From positions 868,001 through 932,000 of the forward strand of contig NZ_LQRT01000002.1 of NCBI RefSeq assembly GCF_001632745.1: a stretch of 64,000 nt of DNA, read 5' to 3'. The notes below the pieces were generated by a model. It was not told the origin of the DNA and did not search any database. It was given only the letters and a program-made list of their open reading frames with translations. Positions within the stretch are counted from its first letter, which is position 1. The number at the start of each line of letters is the position of its first letter. The position numbers and the translations under genes were made by a program. This DNA comes from Aquimarina aggregata (GTDB lineage Bacteria; Bacteroidota; Bacteroidia; Flavobacteriales; Flavobacteriaceae). This document shows positions 19,679 to 28,793 of this stretch, piece after piece.

Positions 19679-20440
19679 TTATATAGTAATTTTTAAATTG
19701 TCATAGGCCAAAAATACGTTTTTTGGCAATAATTTTTCAACTTCAGCATGAAATCCCAACATATGGCTTATATGAGTGAGATAAGCTTTTTCTGGATTAA
19801 TTTCTTTTATAAATTCTAATGCTTCTTCTAAATTAAAATGCGAATGATGGGGCTCAATTCTTAAAGCATTGACCACTAGTACTTTTAAATTTTTTAGTTT
19901 TTCTCTTTCCTCATCTTCTACTGTTTTTACATCTGTTAAATAAGCAAAATCTTTAAATCTAAATCCAAATACTTGCAAACGATTATGCATTGTATTAATT
20001 GGCATTACATCAAGATTGCCCAGCGAAAAGGATTGGTTATTTAGTTGGTGCTCCACAACGCTGGGCGCTCCCGGATATTTATTTTCTGATGCAAAAATAT
20101 AATCAAATTTTATTCTAAGAGAATCAAGCACTCTTTTATGAGCAAATACTGGAATATCACCTTGTCTAAAAAAAAAGGGGCGTATATCATCTAATCCCAT
20201 AATATGATCTGCATGCTCATGAGTAAAAATAATACCATCGATTTTCGATACATTATTAGAGAGCATTTGCTGTCTAAAATCTGGACCACAATCAATAACA
20301 TAATTGTAATCCTCCCAAGATATTAAAACAGAAACACGAAGGCGTTTATCCCTAGGGTCATTACTTAAACAAACAGGGTGCGTACTTCCTATTATTGGAA
20401 TACCTTGTGATGTTCCTGTACCAAGAAATGTTATATCCAT
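19679..20440 (-). CDS. MBL-fold metallohydrolase, PhnP-like
   Basis: A 253-residue metallo-beta-lactamase-fold hydrolase. The start at 20440 (MDITFLGTGTSQG) is chosen because the conserved first strand begins there; 14 further codons upstream have no family match. The metal-binding motif HEHADH is intact and followed by MGLDD, with further ligands in NTMHNR and TDVK, and a final HISH. The layout fits PhnP-like phosphodiesterases, which open cyclic or small phosphodiesters. The actual substrate is unknown. It lies directly upstream of the anchored hypothetical protein. Confidence 0.75.
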   Translation of the reverse strand: MDITFLGTGTSQGIPIIGSTHPVCLSNDPRDKRLRVSVLISWEDYNYVIDCGPDFRQQMLSNNVSKIDGIIFTHEHADHIMGLDDIRPFFFRQGDIPVFAHKRVLDSLRIKFDYIFASENKYPGAPSVVEHQLNNQSFSLGNLDVMPINTMHNRLQVFGFRFKDFAYLTDVKTVEDEEREKLKNLKVLVVNALRIEPHHSHFNLEEALEFIKEINPEKAYLTHISHMLGFHAEVEKLLPKNVFLAYDNLKITI

Positions 20441-20605
20441 AAGACTAAGATTATGGCAAATGTAATTATATTTTTTTGGCAATAATTATGTGAATCTCCT
20501 AATTATTATTTATTCATAATATAAACTATAGAAAATTACGCCCAAGTTTTTTTAATTATTACGGTATTACTACCTTTACGTTAAACAAAAAAAGCCCTTT
20601 TTACT

Positions 20606-22054
20606 ATGCCTATTACGATAATGGGAGATAAAGAATTTGAATCTGTCCCTTCAATAAAGAGTAAAGCTTTACGTATAAACCTTAACCAAAACATCTACGG
20701 TACTTTTGCCGAAATTGGCGCCGGCCAAGAAACTGTTAGAAACTTTTTTAGAGCCGGTGGTGCATCAGGTACAATTGCAAAAGCAATGAGTGCCTATGAT
20801 AAAGATTTTAGTGATGCCATTTATGGTATCGAAAATGATAAACGATATGTTACCGAGGCTAGATTAAAAAAAATGCTAAAACATGAAGTAGGCCTTGTTG
20901 AACAAAGAATTACTCGTGAAAAACATCCTAATAAACTTTTCTTTAGTTATGCAAACACAGTAGCCACTATTGATTTTGCAAAAAAATATAAAGGCCATGG
21001 CTGGGTAGGAATTCGCTACCAAACAATGCCTAATGAGGGGTACAACGAAATCACACTCCATATTCGTTTCCATGAAAATGATGCCAAATTACAACAAATG
21101 ACTTTGGGTATCTTAGGGGTTAACTTGATTTATGGAGCATATTACAAATATGATAATCCTAAAAAGTTATTACGATATCTTTATGATCATTTAGATAAAG
21201 ATCAAATAGAAATTGATACTATCAATTTTTCTGGACCTCGATTTACCAAGGTAGATAATCGACTAATGAGCTTACAATTAGTCAAAAATGGTATGACTGA
21301 AGCGGTTATGTTTGGTCCTGATGGTAACAACATCTTACCTGCTGCTATACTATACAAAAAAAATATTCTAGCCTTAAGAGGAAGTTTTAGGCCTGTTACA
21401 AAGGTTAATATGGATATTTACAAGAAATCGCTCAACATGTTTTTGAACGAGAATAAGGTAAAAAAGGATAAGACTGTTGTGATTTTTGAAATCACTTTAT
21501 CTAATCTTAGAGCAGAAGGCGAAATTGATGAAGAAGATTTCATGGCGCGAGCAAGACTATTGTGCTCTTTGGGACAAACAGTTATGATTTCAAACTTTAG
21601 AGAATATTACAAAGTAGTAGAGTATTTCTCAAATTATACCAAAGAACGAATGGCCTTAGCAATGGGGATAAATAACTTGGTTGATATATTTGATGAAAAG
21701 TATTACAGACACCTTAGCGGTGGTATACTAGAAGCATTTGGCAAATTATTCTTTAAAGATTTAAAAGTATATCTATATCCTCTTAAAAATCATAAAACAG
21801 GCAGTCTTACTGATAGTGACAATCTAAAAGTACACCCACGTATGAAAGAATTATACAAGTTCTTTAAATACAATGGGAAACTACAAGATATTACAGATTA
21901 CGATCCCACGATTATGGATATCTTTTCTAGAGAGGTATTACAGAAAATTCAAGATATGGAACCAGGATGGGAAGAGCAATTACCAGATCTTATTCCCGAA
22001 ATGATTAAAGCGAATAATTTTTTCGGATATAAAACCCAAGAGATTGCTGAATAA
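20606..22054 (+). CDS. Conserved cytoplasmic protein of unknown function
   Basis: A 482-residue soluble protein, highly conserved in Bacteroidota in my memory and variously mislabelled as TonB-dependent receptor or nicotinate-nucleotide adenylyltransferase. It has no signal peptide and no beta-barrel pattern, which rules out a receptor, and no HxGH nucleotidyltransferase motif. Visible conserved blocks are EIGAGQETVRNFFRAGGASGT near the start, NFSGPRF and MFGPDGNNILPA. A weak -7-like TACCTTTA lies at 20571-20578. I give no function. Confidence 0.7.
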   Translation: MPITIMGDKEFESVPSIKSKALRINLNQNIYGTFAEIGAGQETVRNFFRAGGASGTIAKAMSAYDKDFSDAIYGIENDKRYVTEARLKKMLKHEVGLVEQRITREKHPNKLFFSYANTVATIDFAKKYKGHGWVGIRYQTMPNEGYNEITLHIRFHENDAKLQQMTLGILGVNLIYGAYYKYDNPKKLLRYLYDHLDKDQIEIDTINFSGPRFTKVDNRLMSLQLVKNGMTEAVMFGPDGNNILPAAILYKKNILALRGSFRPVTKVNMDIYKKSLNMFLNENKVKKDKTVVIFEITLSNLRAEGEIDEEDFMARARLLCSLGQTVMISNFREYYKVVEYFSNYTKERMALAMGINNLVDIFDEKYYRHLSGGILEAFGKLFFKDLKVYLYPLKNHKTGSLTDSDNLKVHPRMKELYKFFKYNGKLQDITDYDPTIMDIFSREVLQKIQDMEPGWEEQLPDLIPEMIKANNFFGYKTQEIAE

Positions 22055-22057
22055 CAA

Positions 22058-22092
22058 AAAAACGCCTACAAATAGTATTTGTAGGCGTTTTT
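22058..22092. terminator. Bidirectional terminator
   Basis: A perfect 16-bp stem (AAAAACGCCTACAAAT at 22058-22073, complement at 22077-22092) with a 3-base loop between convergent genes. Confidence 0.9.
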
Positions 22093-22097
22093 AAAAT

Positions 22098-22547
22098 TTA
22101 TAATATCTGAGCAGCGTGCTCTTTGGTCTTCACCTTTAAGATTACTTCTGAAATAATTCCGTTTTCATCTATAACAAATGTTGTTCGGTGAATACCATCA
22201 TACTCTTTCCCCATAAATTTTTTAGGGCCCCATACACCAAAAGCTTCAATAACCGATTTATCCTCATCTGCTAATAATGGATAAGGTAATTCATATTTAT
22301 TTTTAAAATTCTGCTGACGTTTTTCACTATCAGCACTTACTCCAAGAATTTCATACCCTTGATTTTGAAAAGTCTGATAATGATCCCTTAAATTACAAGC
22401 TTCTGCTGTACACCCAGGGGTACTTGCTTTAGGATAAAAGAACACTACTAATTTCTTTCCTTTATAATCATTAAGCGTTATTGTATTGCCATCCTGATCT
22501 ACTGCAGAAAATTCTGGAGCCTTATCCCCTGTTTTTAATGTTGTCAT
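22098..22547 (-). CDS. bcp: Thioredoxin-dependent thiol peroxidase Bcp
   Basis: A 149-residue peroxiredoxin of the Bcp/PrxQ type, which reduces organic and hydrogen peroxides in the cytoplasm using thioredoxin. The active site PKASTPGCTAEAC contains the peroxidatic Cys46 and the resolving Cys51 five residues later, the atypical two-Cys arrangement. Length is normal for the family. It is monocistronic and ends at a shared terminator. Confidence 0.93.
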   Translation of the reverse strand: MTTLKTGDKAPEFSAVDQDGNTITLNDYKGKKLVVFFYPKASTPGCTAEACNLRDHYQTFQNQGYEILGVSADSEKRQQNFKNKYELPYPLLADEDKSVIEAFGVWGPKKFMGKEYDGIHRTTFVIDENGIISEVILKVKTKEHAAQIL

Positions 22548-22702
22548 TATATTAATGTATTTAAAAAGTTTTGTTTAACATTTGAAGATAAAAATAAAAC
22601 AAAAATTGGAATTTGATTTTAGTTTTATCAAAAATTTAATGATTATCTCGTATTAGACTCCTTTAATAATTTAATATTTTAGCATAAATTATTTCTCATA
22701 AT

Positions 22703-23371
22703 ATGACCAAACAGGAAAAGATAGACTTTACTATCAAAACATTACAAGAGCTATATCCCCGAATACCAATTCCGCTAGACCATAAAGATCCATACACCTT
22801 GCTTATAGCCGTATTAATGAGTGCACAAAGTACCGATGTACGCGTAAATAAAATTACTCCTTTATTATTTGACAGAGCAGACAATCCATTTGCGATGGTT
22901 AGATTAACCGTTGAAGAAATTCGAGACATTATTCGTCCTGTTGGGCTAAGTCCTATGAAATCAAAAGGTATTCATGGTTTATCACAAATTTTAATAGATA
23001 AATATAATGGCGAAGTACCACAAAGTTTCGAAGCTTTAGAAGAGTTGCCAGCAGTTGGACATAAAACCGCAAGTGTAGTTATGTCTCAAGCTTTTGGTGT
23101 TCCTGCTTTTCCTGTTGATACTCATATTCATAGGTTAATGTACCGTTGGGGTTTTACAAATGGTAAAAACGTTACACAAACAGAAAAAGATGCTAAAAGG
23201 CTTTTTCCAAGAGAACTTTGGAATGATTTGCATCTTCAAATTATATGGTATGGTCGTGAATATTCTCCTGCAAGAGGATGGGATTTAGAAAAAGATATTA
23301 TTACCAAAACAATAGGTAGAAAGACAGTGCTAGAAGAGTATAAAAAAAATAAAAGGCCTATTAAAAAATAG
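22703..23371 (+). CDS. nth: Endonuclease III without iron-sulfur cluster motif
   Basis: A 222-residue DNA glycosylase/AP lyase for oxidised pyrimidines in base excision repair. The helix-hairpin-helix LPAVGHKTASVV holds catalytic Lys121, and Asp139 is in FPVDTH, matching K120/D138 of the E. coli enzyme. The C-terminal region, where most Nth proteins carry the CX6CX2CX5C iron-sulfur loop, reads GREYSPARGWDLEKDI and has no Cys. This is a lineage feature of some Bacteroidota rather than damage. The gene ends inside a terminator hairpin. Confidence 0.92.
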   Translation: MTKQEKIDFTIKTLQELYPRIPIPLDHKDPYTLLIAVLMSAQSTDVRVNKITPLLFDRADNPFAMVRLTVEEIRDIIRPVGLSPMKSKGIHGLSQILIDKYNGEVPQSFEALEELPAVGHKTASVVMSQAFGVPAFPVDTHIHRLMYRWGFTNGKNVTQTEKDAKRLFPRELWNDLHLQIIWYGREYSPARGWDLEKDIITKTIGRKTVLEEYKKNKRPIKK

Positions 23372-23377
23372 GCCTTT
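23352..23377. terminator. Terminator overlapping the nth stop
   Basis: A perfect 10-bp stem (AAAGGCCTAT at 23352-23361, ATAGGCCTTT at 23368-23377) with a 6-base loop. It overlaps the nth stop codon and faces the convergent small ORF at 23384. Confidence 0.75.
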
Positions 23378-23383
23378 ATAAGT

Positions 23384-23530
23384 TTAGTTTAAAATCGTTT
23401 CAAATTTCAAGTTGTTGTATTCTACAACTTTTAACGATTTTGAATAGCTTAGAAGAAAGTCTATTGTTCTTCTATTTGGTACTAAATGATTTTCTTCTTT
23501 CTTTGAAGACTTAAAGTAAAATTTTGCCAT
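23384..23530 (-). CDS. Small conserved 48-residue protein
   Basis: A short ORF reading MAKFYFKSSKKEENHLVPNR and then TIDFLLSYSKSLKVVEYNNL, ending KFETILN. The block FLLSYSKSLKVV resembles small proteins I recall next to sigma factor genes in flavobacteria. It lies downstream of the ECF sigma gene on the same strand (75 bases away) and ends at the nth terminator. No signal peptide or domain is seen. Coding status is supported by length, an A-rich region before the start and the remembered conservation, and remains moderate. Confidence 0.6.
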   Translation of the reverse strand: MAKFYFKSSKKEENHLVPNRRTIDFLLSYSKSLKVVEYNNLKFETILN

Positions 23531-23604
23531 ATTAGGAATCTTAAATTTATGTGTTATTTAAGAGTATAACGGGGCTTAATATACTTTATTGTATTAAAAT
23601 GTTA

Positions 23605-24189
23605 TTAGTTTGTTAAAACTATATTATTTTTTTCTATAACCTTTCTCAGATTGATTAAAGCATATCTCATTCTTCCTAGTGCTGTATTAATACTAACACC
23701 TGTTTTATCAGAAATTTCTTTAAAACTCATGTCTTTGTACATACGCATTACCAAAACCTCTTTTTGATCTTCTGGTAACTCTTGTATTAGATTACGTAAA
23801 TCCTCTTCTACCTGATCCTTAATGATTCTTCTTTCTGCATTTAAATTTCCATCACTAATAACAGAAAAAATACTGAATTCACCATTATCTTCAAACTTAG
23901 GCATACGATTTCCTTTTCTAAAGTGATCGATTACCAAATTGTGAGCAATACGCATTACCCATGGTAAAAATTTACCTTCTTCATTATACTTCCCGTTTTT
24001 TAGAGTACGAATAACTTTAATAAAAGTATCCTGAAAAATATCCTCTGATACATCTCTATCAAAAACCTTAGAATAAATAAAACTGTAAATACGTTGCTTA
24101 TGTCGTTCGATTAGAACAGATAGGGCGCTTTCTTCTCCTTTAATGTAATTGTTCACCAGAACTGCGTCTGTGAGTGTGTAATTTTTCAT
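23605..24189 (-). CDS. ECF-type RNA polymerase sigma factor
   Basis: A 194-residue sigma-70 family factor. The start MKNYTLTDAVLVNNYI at 24189 is preferred over one nine codons upstream, since the family begins with this block. Region 2 is clear (DVSEDIFQDTFIKVIRTL and FLPWVMRIAHNLVIDHFRK), and region 4 ends with ELPEDQKEVLVMRMYKDMSF plus the helix-turn-helix FKEISDKTGVSINTALGR. No anti-sigma gene is adjacent, unlike the sigma/FecR set at 34 kb. It is probably a constitutive or general-stress type of ECF factor common in flavobacteria. Confidence 0.88.
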   Translation of the reverse strand: MKNYTLTDAVLVNNYIKGEESALSVLIERHKQRIYSFIYSKVFDRDVSEDIFQDTFIKVIRTLKNGKYNEEGKFLPWVMRIAHNLVIDHFRKGNRMPKFEDNGEFSIFSVISDGNLNAERRIIKDQVEEDLRNLIQELPEDQKEVLVMRMYKDMSFKEISDKTGVSINTALGRMRYALINLRKVIEKNNIVLTN

Positions 24190-24400
24190 ACTTCGACTTA
24201 ATTTTAGTACAAACAAGCTTGGGGCTCGTGCTATGTTAAACTTAAAAAGTAAAAGTATGCTATAGGCAGTTTGGTTTTTTAAAATTGGTTCTTACGAGGG
24301 GCTAATATAGTAACTATCCTTGAAAAACAAACAATTTTCTGTTAATTTTTTTAACTTAACTTTCATTATCAATAGGTTACATTACTTATTTAGTAATCAT

Positions 24401-24408
24401 TATCTTTG
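24401..24408 (+). promoter_or_regulatory. -7 promoter element for uvrA
   Basis: TATCTTTG matches the Bacteroidota -7 consensus TAnnTTTG. A TTA at 24377-24379, 21 bases upstream, could be the -33 element with one mismatch. It would give a very short leader before the ATG at 24430. Confidence 0.5.
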
Positions 24409-24429
24409 CGCTCATACCGCATTTTTACT

Positions 24430-27210
24430 ATGATTCAAGATATTACAACCCTAGATCCTAAAGACAATATTATTATTAAAGGTGCCAAGCTTCATAATCT
24501 AAAAGATATGGACGCTGTAATCCCTAGAAACAAGTTAGTTGTTATTACAGGACTTTCAGGTTCTGGTAAATCAAGCTTAGCATTCGACACTTTATATGCA
24601 GAAGGACAACGTAGATATGTAGAAAGTTTATCATCATATGCTAGGCAGTTTTTAGGACGTCTTAATAAGCCGAAAGTAGATTTTATAAAAGGTATCGCTC
24701 CTGCAATTGCTATTGAGCAAAAAGTAAACTCTACCAACCCAAGATCAACCGTAGGTACGACAACAGAAATTTATGATTATCTAAAGTTACTTTTTGCCCG
24801 AATCGGAAGAACATATTCTCCAATTTCTGGCAACCAGGTTAAAAAAGATAGGGTAACCGATGTTATTGAATATGTAAAATCCTTTGAAGAAGGCGAAAAG
24901 TTACTCCTCCTAGCTCCTATTATTATAGAAAGTGGTAGAACTTTAGAGGGAAAGCTGAAAGTTTTACAGCAACAAGGTTTTGCACGTGTTAAAATAAATG
25001 ATGTAATATCTAGAATTGAAGAAGCCGACATCAATGAAAAAGATAGTGTCGCTCTTGTTGTAGATCGAATTGTAAAAAAAGATGATGAAGATTTTTATAA
25101 TCGTCTCGCTGATGCAGTAGATTCTGCTTTTTTTGAAGGTAAAGGTACTTGTTATATAGAACGTCTTTCTGATCAAGAAAAAAGGCAGTTCAGCAATAAG
25201 TTTGAGTTAGACGGGATTTCTTTTCTTGAACCTAATGTACACTTATTTAGTTTTAACAACCCTTATGGGGCTTGTCCTGAATGTGAAGGGTATGGTGATG
25301 TAATTGGGATTGACGAAGATTTAGTTGTTCCGAACACAGCATTAAGCATCTATGAGAGTGCCGTTTTTCCTTGGCGTGGAGATAGTATGGGGTGGTATAA
25401 AGATCAACTAGTTAATAGCGCTTATAAATTCGACTTTCCTATCCATAAACCCTATTTCGAACTATCCGAAAGTGATAAAGAATTACTCTGGAACGGAAAT
25501 GAATACTTTCAAGGAATTAATGATTTTTTTGCAGAGTTAGAAGCTAAAGCATACAAAATACAAAACAGAGTCATGTTATCTCGTTATCGAGGAAAAACAA
25601 GATGTGCAACGTGTAAGGGGAAAAGACTGAGGCCAGAAGCCAATAATGTAAAAATTTCTGGTGCTACTCTCACAGAATTAGTAGAAAAACCACTTAATGA
25701 ATTAGCAGATTTCTTCAAAAACATTACGCTTAACGAATATGATGCTCAAATTGCCAAACGTTTATTAAAAGAAATAAATAGTAGATTAACTTTTTTACAA
25801 AATGTAGGACTTGACTATCTAACGCTTAATCGAAAATCTAATTCATTATCAGGAGGAGAATCTCAACGTATTAACTTGGCCACTTCATTGGGTAGTAGCT
25901 TAGTTGGATCTATGTATATTCTTGATGAACCAAGTATAGGATTGCATCCAAAAGATACCGAAAAACTTATCAAAGTTCTACAATCCTTGAGGGACCTGGG
26001 TAATACGGTTATTGTAGTAGAACATGATGAGGATATTATGAAAGAAGCCGATGAAATTATTGATATCGGTCCAGAAGCAGGAACCTATGGTGGTCATGTT
26101 GTTGCTACAGGAACTTTTGAAAGCATTTTAAAAGCTGATTCGTTAACTGCAAAATACCTTAACGGACAATTAGAAATCGAAATTCCTAAAACACGTAGAA
26201 CGTCTAAGTATTATTTGGAAATCATAGGAGCAAGAGAGAATAACCTTAAAAATATAGATGTTAAAATTCCGTTAGGTATGTTTACTGCTATTACAGGAGT
26301 ATCAGGAAGTGGTAAAAGTACCTTGGTAAAGAAAATTGTATATCCTTCTGTTTTAAAAGAACTAGGCGGATATGGAGAAAAAGCTGGACAGTTTACAGAA
26401 CTAAAAGGTAATTTCAGCAATATCAAACATGTGGAATTTATAGATCAAAATCCTATAGGTAGATCATCACGTTCCAACCCGGTTACGTATATAAAGGCGT
26501 ATGATGATATTCGTGCTCTTTTTGCAAATCAAAAATTATCAAGTATTCGTAATTATAAATCAAAACATTTTTCATTTAATGTAGACGGAGGAAGATGTGA
26601 AACATGTAAAGGCGAAGGTGAAGTAACTATTGAAATGCAGTTTATGGCAGATGTACATTTAGAATGTGAAACCTGTGGAGGTAAACGTTTTAAAAAAGAT
26701 GTTTTAGAAGTTACTTTTCATGATAAAAATATTCATGACATTCTTACAATGACTATAGACAATGCTATAGACTTTTTTAAAGACCATAATCAAACCAAAA
26801 TACAAAGAAAACTTCAACCTTTACAGGATGTTGGCTTAGGTTATGTGCAATTAGGACAGAGCTCTTCTACCCTATCTGGCGGAGAAGCACAACGTATAAA
26901 ATTAGCTTCGTTTTTAGTAAAAGGAAACACAAAAGACAAAGCACTCTTTATTTTTGATGAACCTACAACTGGACTGCATTTTCATGATATTAAAAAACTT
27001 CTAAAATCATTTAATGAATTAATAGGTAAAGGACACTCTATATTAGTTATCGAACATAATCTAGATCTTGTTAAATGTGCTGATTACATTATTGATCTAG
27101 GGCCAGAAGGAGGAAAAAATGGAGGAAAAATTTTAGCACAAGGCACTCCAGAAGAACTTATTAAAATTAAAGATTCATATACTGGTAAATATTTAAAAGA
27201 TAAGCTATAA
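24430..27210 (+). CDS. uvrA: Excinuclease ABC subunit A
   Basis: A 926-residue UvrA, the damage-recognition ATPase of nucleotide excision repair. ATG at 24430 (MIQDITTLDPKDN) is the start; a TTG further upstream overlaps the promoter. The order is canonical: Walker A GLSGSGKSS, zinc motif CPECEGYGD/CATCKGKRL, ABC signature LSGGESQR with Walker B ILDEPSIGLHP, second Walker A GVSGSGKST, zinc module CETCKGEGEV/CETCGGKRF, second signature LSGGEAQR and FIFDEPTTGLH. Length is normal. A hairpin near 27203-27230 overlaps the stop and may end the transcript. Confidence 0.97.
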   Translation: MIQDITTLDPKDNIIIKGAKLHNLKDMDAVIPRNKLVVITGLSGSGKSSLAFDTLYAEGQRRYVESLSSYARQFLGRLNKPKVDFIKGIAPAIAIEQKVNSTNPRSTVGTTTEIYDYLKLLFARIGRTYSPISGNQVKKDRVTDVIEYVKSFEEGEKLLLLAPIIIESGRTLEGKLKVLQQQGFARVKINDVISRIEEADINEKDSVALVVDRIVKKDDEDFYNRLADAVDSAFFEGKGTCYIERLSDQEKRQFSNKFELDGISFLEPNVHLFSFNNPYGACPECEGYGDVIGIDEDLVVPNTALSIYESAVFPWRGDSMGWYKDQLVNSAYKFDFPIHKPYFELSESDKELLWNGNEYFQGINDFFAELEAKAYKIQNRVMLSRYRGKTRCATCKGKRLRPEANNVKISGATLTELVEKPLNELADFFKNITLNEYDAQIAKRLLKEINSRLTFLQNVGLDYLTLNRKSNSLSGGESQRINLATSLGSSLVGSMYILDEPSIGLHPKDTEKLIKVLQSLRDLGNTVIVVEHDEDIMKEADEIIDIGPEAGTYGGHVVATGTFESILKADSLTAKYLNGQLEIEIPKTRRTSKYYLEIIGARENNLKNIDVKIPLGMFTAITGVSGSGKSTLVKKIVYPSVLKELGGYGEKAGQFTELKGNFSNIKHVEFIDQNPIGRSSRSNPVTYIKAYDDIRALFANQKLSSIRNYKSKHFSFNVDGGRCETCKGEGEVTIEMQFMADVHLECETCGGKRFKKDVLEVTFHDKNIHDILTMTIDNAIDFFKDHNQTKIQRKLQPLQDVGLGYVQLGQSSSTLSGGEAQRIKLASFLVKGNTKDKALFIFDEPTTGLHFHDIKKLLKSFNELIGKGHSILVIEHNLDLVKCADYIIDLGPEGGKNGGKILAQGTPEELIKIKDSYTGKYLKDKL

Positions 27211-27293
27211 AAACTTAACAGTTTTATAGCATTTATTATGTAATGTATAAGTCATGTTTTCGGCTAAGGGGCAATAAACTTAAAATCAAAAAA

Positions 27294-27938
27294 ATGTCAC
27301 TTACTCAAGAATTAAAAGCTAGAGCAGAACAATCAGCAACTAAGTACCCTGAAACTACGCATGCCATAATGAATAATGGTATAGCTATTTTAAGAGAAGA
27401 AGGGCTCGTAAAAAAGGCTTTAAAGACTGGAGATAAAATACCCGAAGTTACTTTGCCAAATGCAGCTAATAAAACTATTTCATTACAAGAATTACTATTA
27501 GAAAATAAAGTGGTATTGTCTTTTTATAGAGGAGGATGGTGCCCATATTGTAATTTAGAATTAAAAGCTCTACAACAAGCACTACCAGAATTTGAAAAGA
27601 ATGGAGCAACATTAGTTGCTATTAGCCCAGAAACTCCAGATAACTCTCTAAGTACATCAGAAAAGAATAATCTTAGTTTTGAAGTTCTTTCTGATACCAA
27701 TAATGCAATTGCGAAAAAATTTAACTTGGTTTTCACCTTACCAAAAGACTTAATCGAAGTATATAATGGTTTTGGTATTGATTTAAATTCGAGTAATGGA
27801 AACACAAATCAAGAACTACCACTATCTGCAACATACATTATTGACAAAGACGGAACTATACTTTATGATTTTATTAAAGAAGATTACAAAGAAAGAGCAG
27901 ATCCAGAAGAAATACTTAAGTTTTTAAAAAACAAATAG
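27294..27938 (+). CDS. Peroxiredoxin-like AhpC/TSA protein
   Basis: A 214-residue thioredoxin-fold protein. The start at 27294 (MSLTQELKARAEQ) is chosen because it follows an A-rich stretch and begins the conserved helix. The active-site loop is GGWCPYCNLEL, a CxxC motif in the peroxiredoxin-like family that acts on peroxides or thiols in the cytoplasm. The fold continues with VAISPETPDN and ends with a normal strand and helix. The peroxidase role is likely but not certain, as CxxC proteins can also be thiol reductases. Confidence 0.8.
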   Translation: MSLTQELKARAEQSATKYPETTHAIMNNGIAILREEGLVKKALKTGDKIPEVTLPNAANKTISLQELLLENKVVLSFYRGGWCPYCNLELKALQQALPEFEKNGATLVAISPETPDNSLSTSEKNNLSFEVLSDTNNAIAKKFNLVFTLPKDLIEVYNGFGIDLNSSNGNTNQELPLSATYIIDKDGTILYDFIKEDYKERADPEEILKFLKNK

Positions 27939-27950
27939 TTACATAATATA

Positions 27951-28078
27951 TTTCATAACTCAATAATTTTTGGCACACCATTTGGTTACTACTACACCAA
28001 TAGCGGAAGCCGAAAAGCTAATGAGTAGGTATAGAAGTTTTAAACTTCTTTTAACCCATAAATTATTGAGTTATGAAA
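27951..28078. repeat. Perfect 19-bp inverted repeat flanking a promoter segment
   Basis: TTTCATAACTCAATAATTT at 27951-27969 is the exact reverse complement of 28060-28078. The 90 bases between hold the sigma-54-like promoter. The right arm contains the start codon (28073) of the following gene. This is the layout of an invertible promoter, though it might instead be a long-range hairpin. Confidence 0.85.
27971..27986 (+). promoter_or_regulatory. Sigma-54-like promoter
   Basis: TGGCAC, five bases, then TTGGT: this fits the -24/-12 spacing of sigma-54 (RpoN) promoters (TGGCAC-N5-TTGCW), with a perfect -24 and a partial -12 box. It lies about 87 bases upstream of the start at 28073, and the paralogous gene at 35233 has the same arrangement. 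Confidence 0.6.
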
Positions 28079-28729
28079 AAAATGGTACTTTTTTTCGCAG
28101 TGATATTCCTAACTGGAATAACTGCACAAGCAACCGATCATAAGCATTCAGATCACCATGATAGGGTTACAAAACGCTATCAACACGCACAGCCGATCAT
28201 CTTTATACAAGGTGGTATTAAATTCTTTGTATATCCAGAAGGTGGTATTGATTACAAAATTCTTAGATCAAGAACCAGTCCCTACAGAAATTGGAGTAGT
28301 CATGGCGCAATTAATACGCCAGGAGGCTACTATGGATATTCCAGATCAAACAACCGATTTGTACAGTATGATTATTATGGTAGGTTAAAGAAAGTAGGGT
28401 CAAACTACATTTCTTATGACCGATATGATAGAGTACGAAGAATTGGAAGTGTTAATATAAGATATAACCGAAGAGGTTTGTTGTATCAGGTTGGAGGATT
28501 ACATATCTATTACAATAGCTACAACGCTATAAAACACGTTGAAGGTAATGTTCACTATGATGGATGTGGATATTGTGGAATTAATGGTTGTACAATTACT
28601 CATGCTCCGTATTACAACCAAAACTGGAAACCAAGAAGTTTTGAAAAACCTTATAGAGATCATTATTACAAGGATAGAAAAAGAAAAAAGAGATATCACC
28701 ATAATGACGATCATGATGATAATGATTAA
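28073..28729 (+). CDS. Secreted repeat protein, Tyr/Gly/His-rich (paralogue of 35233 gene)
   Basis: A 218-residue protein with a signal peptide (residues 1-20, ending TAQA). The mature protein carries short repeats of the form YDRYDRVRRIGSVNIRYN, then RRGLLYQVGGLHIYYNSY, which predict stacked beta hairpins. A CGYCGINGC patch follows, and the tail is rich in His, Asp, Arg and Lys (DDHDDND). The same repeat block is found in the gene at 35233. It is probably exported and may bind ions or surfaces. Its promoter resembles sigma-54, and an inverted repeat overlaps its start. Confidence 0.7.
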   Translation: MKKMVLFFAVIFLTGITAQATDHKHSDHHDRVTKRYQHAQPIIFIQGGIKFFVYPEGGIDYKILRSRTSPYRNWSSHGAINTPGGYYGYSRSNNRFVQYDYYGRLKKVGSNYISYDRYDRVRRIGSVNIRYNRRGLLYQVGGLHIYYNSYNAIKHVEGNVHYDGCGYCGINGCTITHAPYYNQNWKPRSFEKPYRDHYYKDRKRKKRYHHNDDHDDND

Positions 28730-28758
28730 GACATAAATTAGTTGTTGGTTAGTTGTTT

Positions 28759-28793
28759 AAATCCCGTTACCTAATCCCCTGGTAACGGGATTT
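28759..28793 (+). terminator. Terminator after secreted repeat protein
   Basis: A perfect 13-bp stem (AAATCCCGTTACC at 28759-28771, complement at 28781-28793) with a 9-base loop and T-rich tail. It is preceded by TTGGTTAGTTG, a motif also found just before the terminator of the paralogous gene at 36600. Confidence 0.85.

Noticed and set aside
20606..22054. TonB-dependent receptor or nicotinate-nucleotide adenylyltransferase
   Set aside because: No signal peptide, barrel pattern or nucleotidyltransferase motif is visible; these labels appear to be inherited misannotations.
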